NCBI GenBank assembly: GCA_913054205.1
Contig: CAJXJM010000103.1
Location: 1 to 7,942 of the forward strand
Direction: 5' to 3'
DNA from: an uncultured Rhodospirillaceae bacterium
Lineage (GTDB): Bacteria > Pseudomonadota > Alphaproteobacteria > Rhodospirillales > UBA2165
Length of the DNA stretch: 7,942 nucleotides
Within the stretch, counting starts at the first letter, position 1. The number at the start of each line of letters is the position of its first letter. Below are positions 6,688 to 7,942 of this stretch, one piece after another. The notes under the pieces were generated by a model. That model was not told where the DNA came from. It was given only the letters and a program-made list of their open reading frames with translations, and ran no database searches. Both the position numbers and the translations under genes were made by a program.

Positions 6688-6728
6688 AAGACGCCTGCCA
6701 TCCCGATTGACGGGGCGGCGGGCGTCTT
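6688..6728 (+). terminator. Strong hairpin after pal, probable transcription end or processing site
   Basis: AAGACGCCTGCC (6688-6699) pairs with GGCGGGCGTCTT (6717-6728) as twelve base pairs, one of them U-G. After one A/C mismatch, TCCCG (6701-6705) pairs with CGGGG (6711-6715) around the loop ATTGA. The stem is long and GC-rich and begins 22 bases after the pal stop. Only CTT and a later TTT follow, so the T run is poor; termination may be partial, or the hairpin may protect the pal mRNA end. Confidence 0.6.
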
Positions 6729-6767
6729 GCCGTTTGGACCGCCAATATTGCCTGACAATAAAGCGCC

Positions 6768-6792
6768 TTTTTTTAGCCAATTTTTTTAGCCA
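6768..6792 (+). repeat. Tandem 12-base T-rich repeat upstream of cpoB
   Basis: TTTTTTTAGCCA occurs at 6768-6779 and again at 6781-6792, with one A between them (13-base period). The second copy ends eight bases before a perfect TATAAT. The first T7 run could also supply U residues for a terminator, although no stem adjoins it directly. Confidence 0.75.
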
Positions 6793-6800
6793 TTATGCGC

Positions 6801-6806
6801 TATAAT
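6801..6806 (+). promoter_or_regulatory. Perfect -10 box, probable cpoB promoter
   Basis: TATAAT stands 41 bases before the cpoB ATG. At 16 to 18 bases upstream there is no recognisable -35; the region is the T-rich tandem repeat. The box may be used with an activator or with the T tracts acting as an upstream element. This, with the hairpin after pal, suggests cpoB can be transcribed on its own. Confidence 0.45.
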
Positions 6807-6847
6807 AGATGTATATATTTACTCAAAGACACAGACGAAGAGCGTAA

Positions 6848-7933
6848 ATGAAAATGAAAAGATATTTCCGAAATGGCTTGATCGCACTGGTTGCCATGAC
6901 CCTTGTAGGGGTGTCGTCCGACATAAACGATGCCAGGGCCCAGGACCAAAATATTGAAGGATTGGTGACCAAGCTGAACCGCTTGGAGCGCGATATCCAG
7001 ACGCTCAATCGTCAAGTTTATAAAGGCGGCACGCCGCCAAAATCATCTGCTTCGACAGCTAAATCTACCGCCGTTCAGTCTGTCGGAGCCGGTGGCAATA
7101 AAGCCTATATAATTCGGCTGGAAGAACGCCTCACTCAGCTCGAAACTGAATTGCAGAATACCACCAACACCATTGAGAGCATGAACCACAATGTCGACCA
7201 AATGAAGTCGCGGCTCGATAAGCTTGTGAGTGATATTGATTTCCGCCTGACACGGCTAGAGAGCGGTGCAAGACCCCAGGCTGGTCAGCTAGGCGGACAG
7301 CCGAGACAATTTCAGCGTCCTGTCGGCCCGCCCACGGTTTCGTCCGTGCCGCGTGCAGCTGGTGTTCAACAGATTGGACCCACCACGGGCGGTCCGGTTT
7401 TTTCGTCTAGCTCGGGCAAGCCTGCGACACTCGGGAATATCAGCGAAACTGATTTAAGTTCAGTTCAACGAGATGCAAAGAACATCGGCCAAAGTGCGAC
7501 AACCCAACCTCACCAGGCGGCAGTTCCAAAATCAATTCTACCGGCAGGAACGCCTACCGTACAATATCGCCATGCCTTCTCGATTTTGCGCAAAACCGAT
7601 TACGACCAAGCGGAATTGGCCTTTAAAGAATTTATTCAAAAGCATCCAAAAGACAAACTCACGCCGAATGCCCGATATTGGCTGGGGAAAACATTTTACG
7701 TGCGGGCCAATTATCGCGATGCGGCTGAGACATTTCTAAGAGCTTATCAGCAAGCGCCAAATGGTGCTAAGGCGCCGGATACATTGTTGACGTTAGGTAT
7801 GTCATTGTCGAATTTGAAGAAAAAATCTGATGCTTGCGCAACTTTTGACAAACTCGCCAAGGATTATCCAGATGCCTCGGCCAACATTAAAAAGCAGCTT
7901 AAGCGGGAACGTGTACGCACAGGTTGTAAATAG
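6848..7933 (+). CDS. cpoB: CpoB (YbgF), periplasmic coiled-coil and TPR protein coordinating Tol-Pal with cell-wall synthesis
   Basis: In E. coli CpoB binds TolA and the PBP1B-LpoB complex and links outer-membrane constriction to septal peptidoglycan synthesis. The product has 361 residues, well over E. coli's 263. A Sec signal peptide covers about 1-31, with a probable ARA|QD cut. Coiled-coil heptads are seen at about 36-58 and 86-138, split by a Ser/Thr/Gly stretch. A long Gly/Pro/Ser/Gln-rich linker (about 140-235) precedes the TPR domain (about 238-350), with repeat-like segments AFSILRKTDYDQAELAF, ARYWLGKTFYVRANYRDAA and LGMSLSNLKKKSDACATF. Cys330 and Cys360 may pair (inference). In-frame ATGs at 6848 and 6854 are both possible; GAAGAG at 6837-6842 suits 6848. 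Position after pal is the standard one for this gene. Confidence 0.93.
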   Translation: MKMKRYFRNGLIALVAMTLVGVSSDINDARAQDQNIEGLVTKLNRLERDIQTLNRQVYKGGTPPKSSASTAKSTAVQSVGAGGNKAYIIRLEERLTQLETELQNTTNTIESMNHNVDQMKSRLDKLVSDIDFRLTRLESGARPQAGQLGGQPRQFQRPVGPPTVSSVPRAAGVQQIGPTTGGPVFSSSSGKPATLGNISETDLSSVQRDAKNIGQSATTQPHQAAVPKSILPAGTPTVQYRHAFSILRKTDYDQAELAFKEFIQKHPKDKLTPNARYWLGKTFYVRANYRDAAETFLRAYQQAPNGAKAPDTLLTLGMSLSNLKKKSDACATFDKLAKDYPDASANIKKQLKRERVRTGCK

Positions 7934-7942
7934 CGCACCGAG

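Noticed and set aside
1..7942. Mobile element, CRISPR array, tRNA or a new defence system
   Set aside because: I saw no transposase, integrase, spaced direct-repeat array, cloverleaf or unfamiliar gene; the whole window is accounted for by ruv and tol-pal genes and their short gaps.

Overview
This window reads as a chromosomal segment of an alphaproteobacterium, probably from the Rhodospirillales or a nearby marine-type group. That placement is inferred from protein style: a TolA with a proline/lysine linker rather than the alanine-rich helix of E. coli, a long CpoB with a low-complexity linker, and the gene order. Base composition looks moderate by eye, with AT-rich gaps. All ten recognisable genes lie on the + strand.

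Layout: 1-1919 carries the Holliday-junction module, ruvC (3' end only), ruvA and ruvB. Adjacent genes overlap by 4 and 8 bases. Then, again with an 8-base overlap, comes ybgC (1912-2358), followed closely by tolQ (2379), tolR (3110) and tolA (3622). After a 95-base gap with a small GC hairpin comes tolB (4653-5987). A 165-base AT-rich gap with promoter-like, repeat and terminator-like signals precedes pal (6153-6665). A 182-base gap with a strong hairpin, a tandem T-rich repeat and a perfect TATAAT box precedes cpoB/ybgF (6848-7933). The window ends 9 bases after cpoB.

Function: RuvAB migrates Holliday junctions and RuvC cuts them. TolQ, TolR and TolA form the inner-membrane motor driven by the proton gradient. 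TolB is the periplasmic partner and Pal the outer-membrane lipoprotein that grips peptidoglycan. Together they draw the outer membrane inward at division. CpoB links this machine to septal peptidoglycan synthesis, and YbgC is an acyl-CoA thioesterase commonly carried at the head of the tol cluster. Linkage of ruvCAB to ybgC-tolQRAB-pal-cpoB is known in other proteobacteria (for example Pseudomonas), so the gene content is not new.

I found no undescribed biological system here. No mobile element, CRISPR array, tRNA or rRNA is visible. The points worth a second look are regulatory (the leaders of tolB, pal and cpoB) and a few protein oddities: a lysine-rich TolR tail, Tyr in place of a conserved His in YbgC, and the long CpoB linker.
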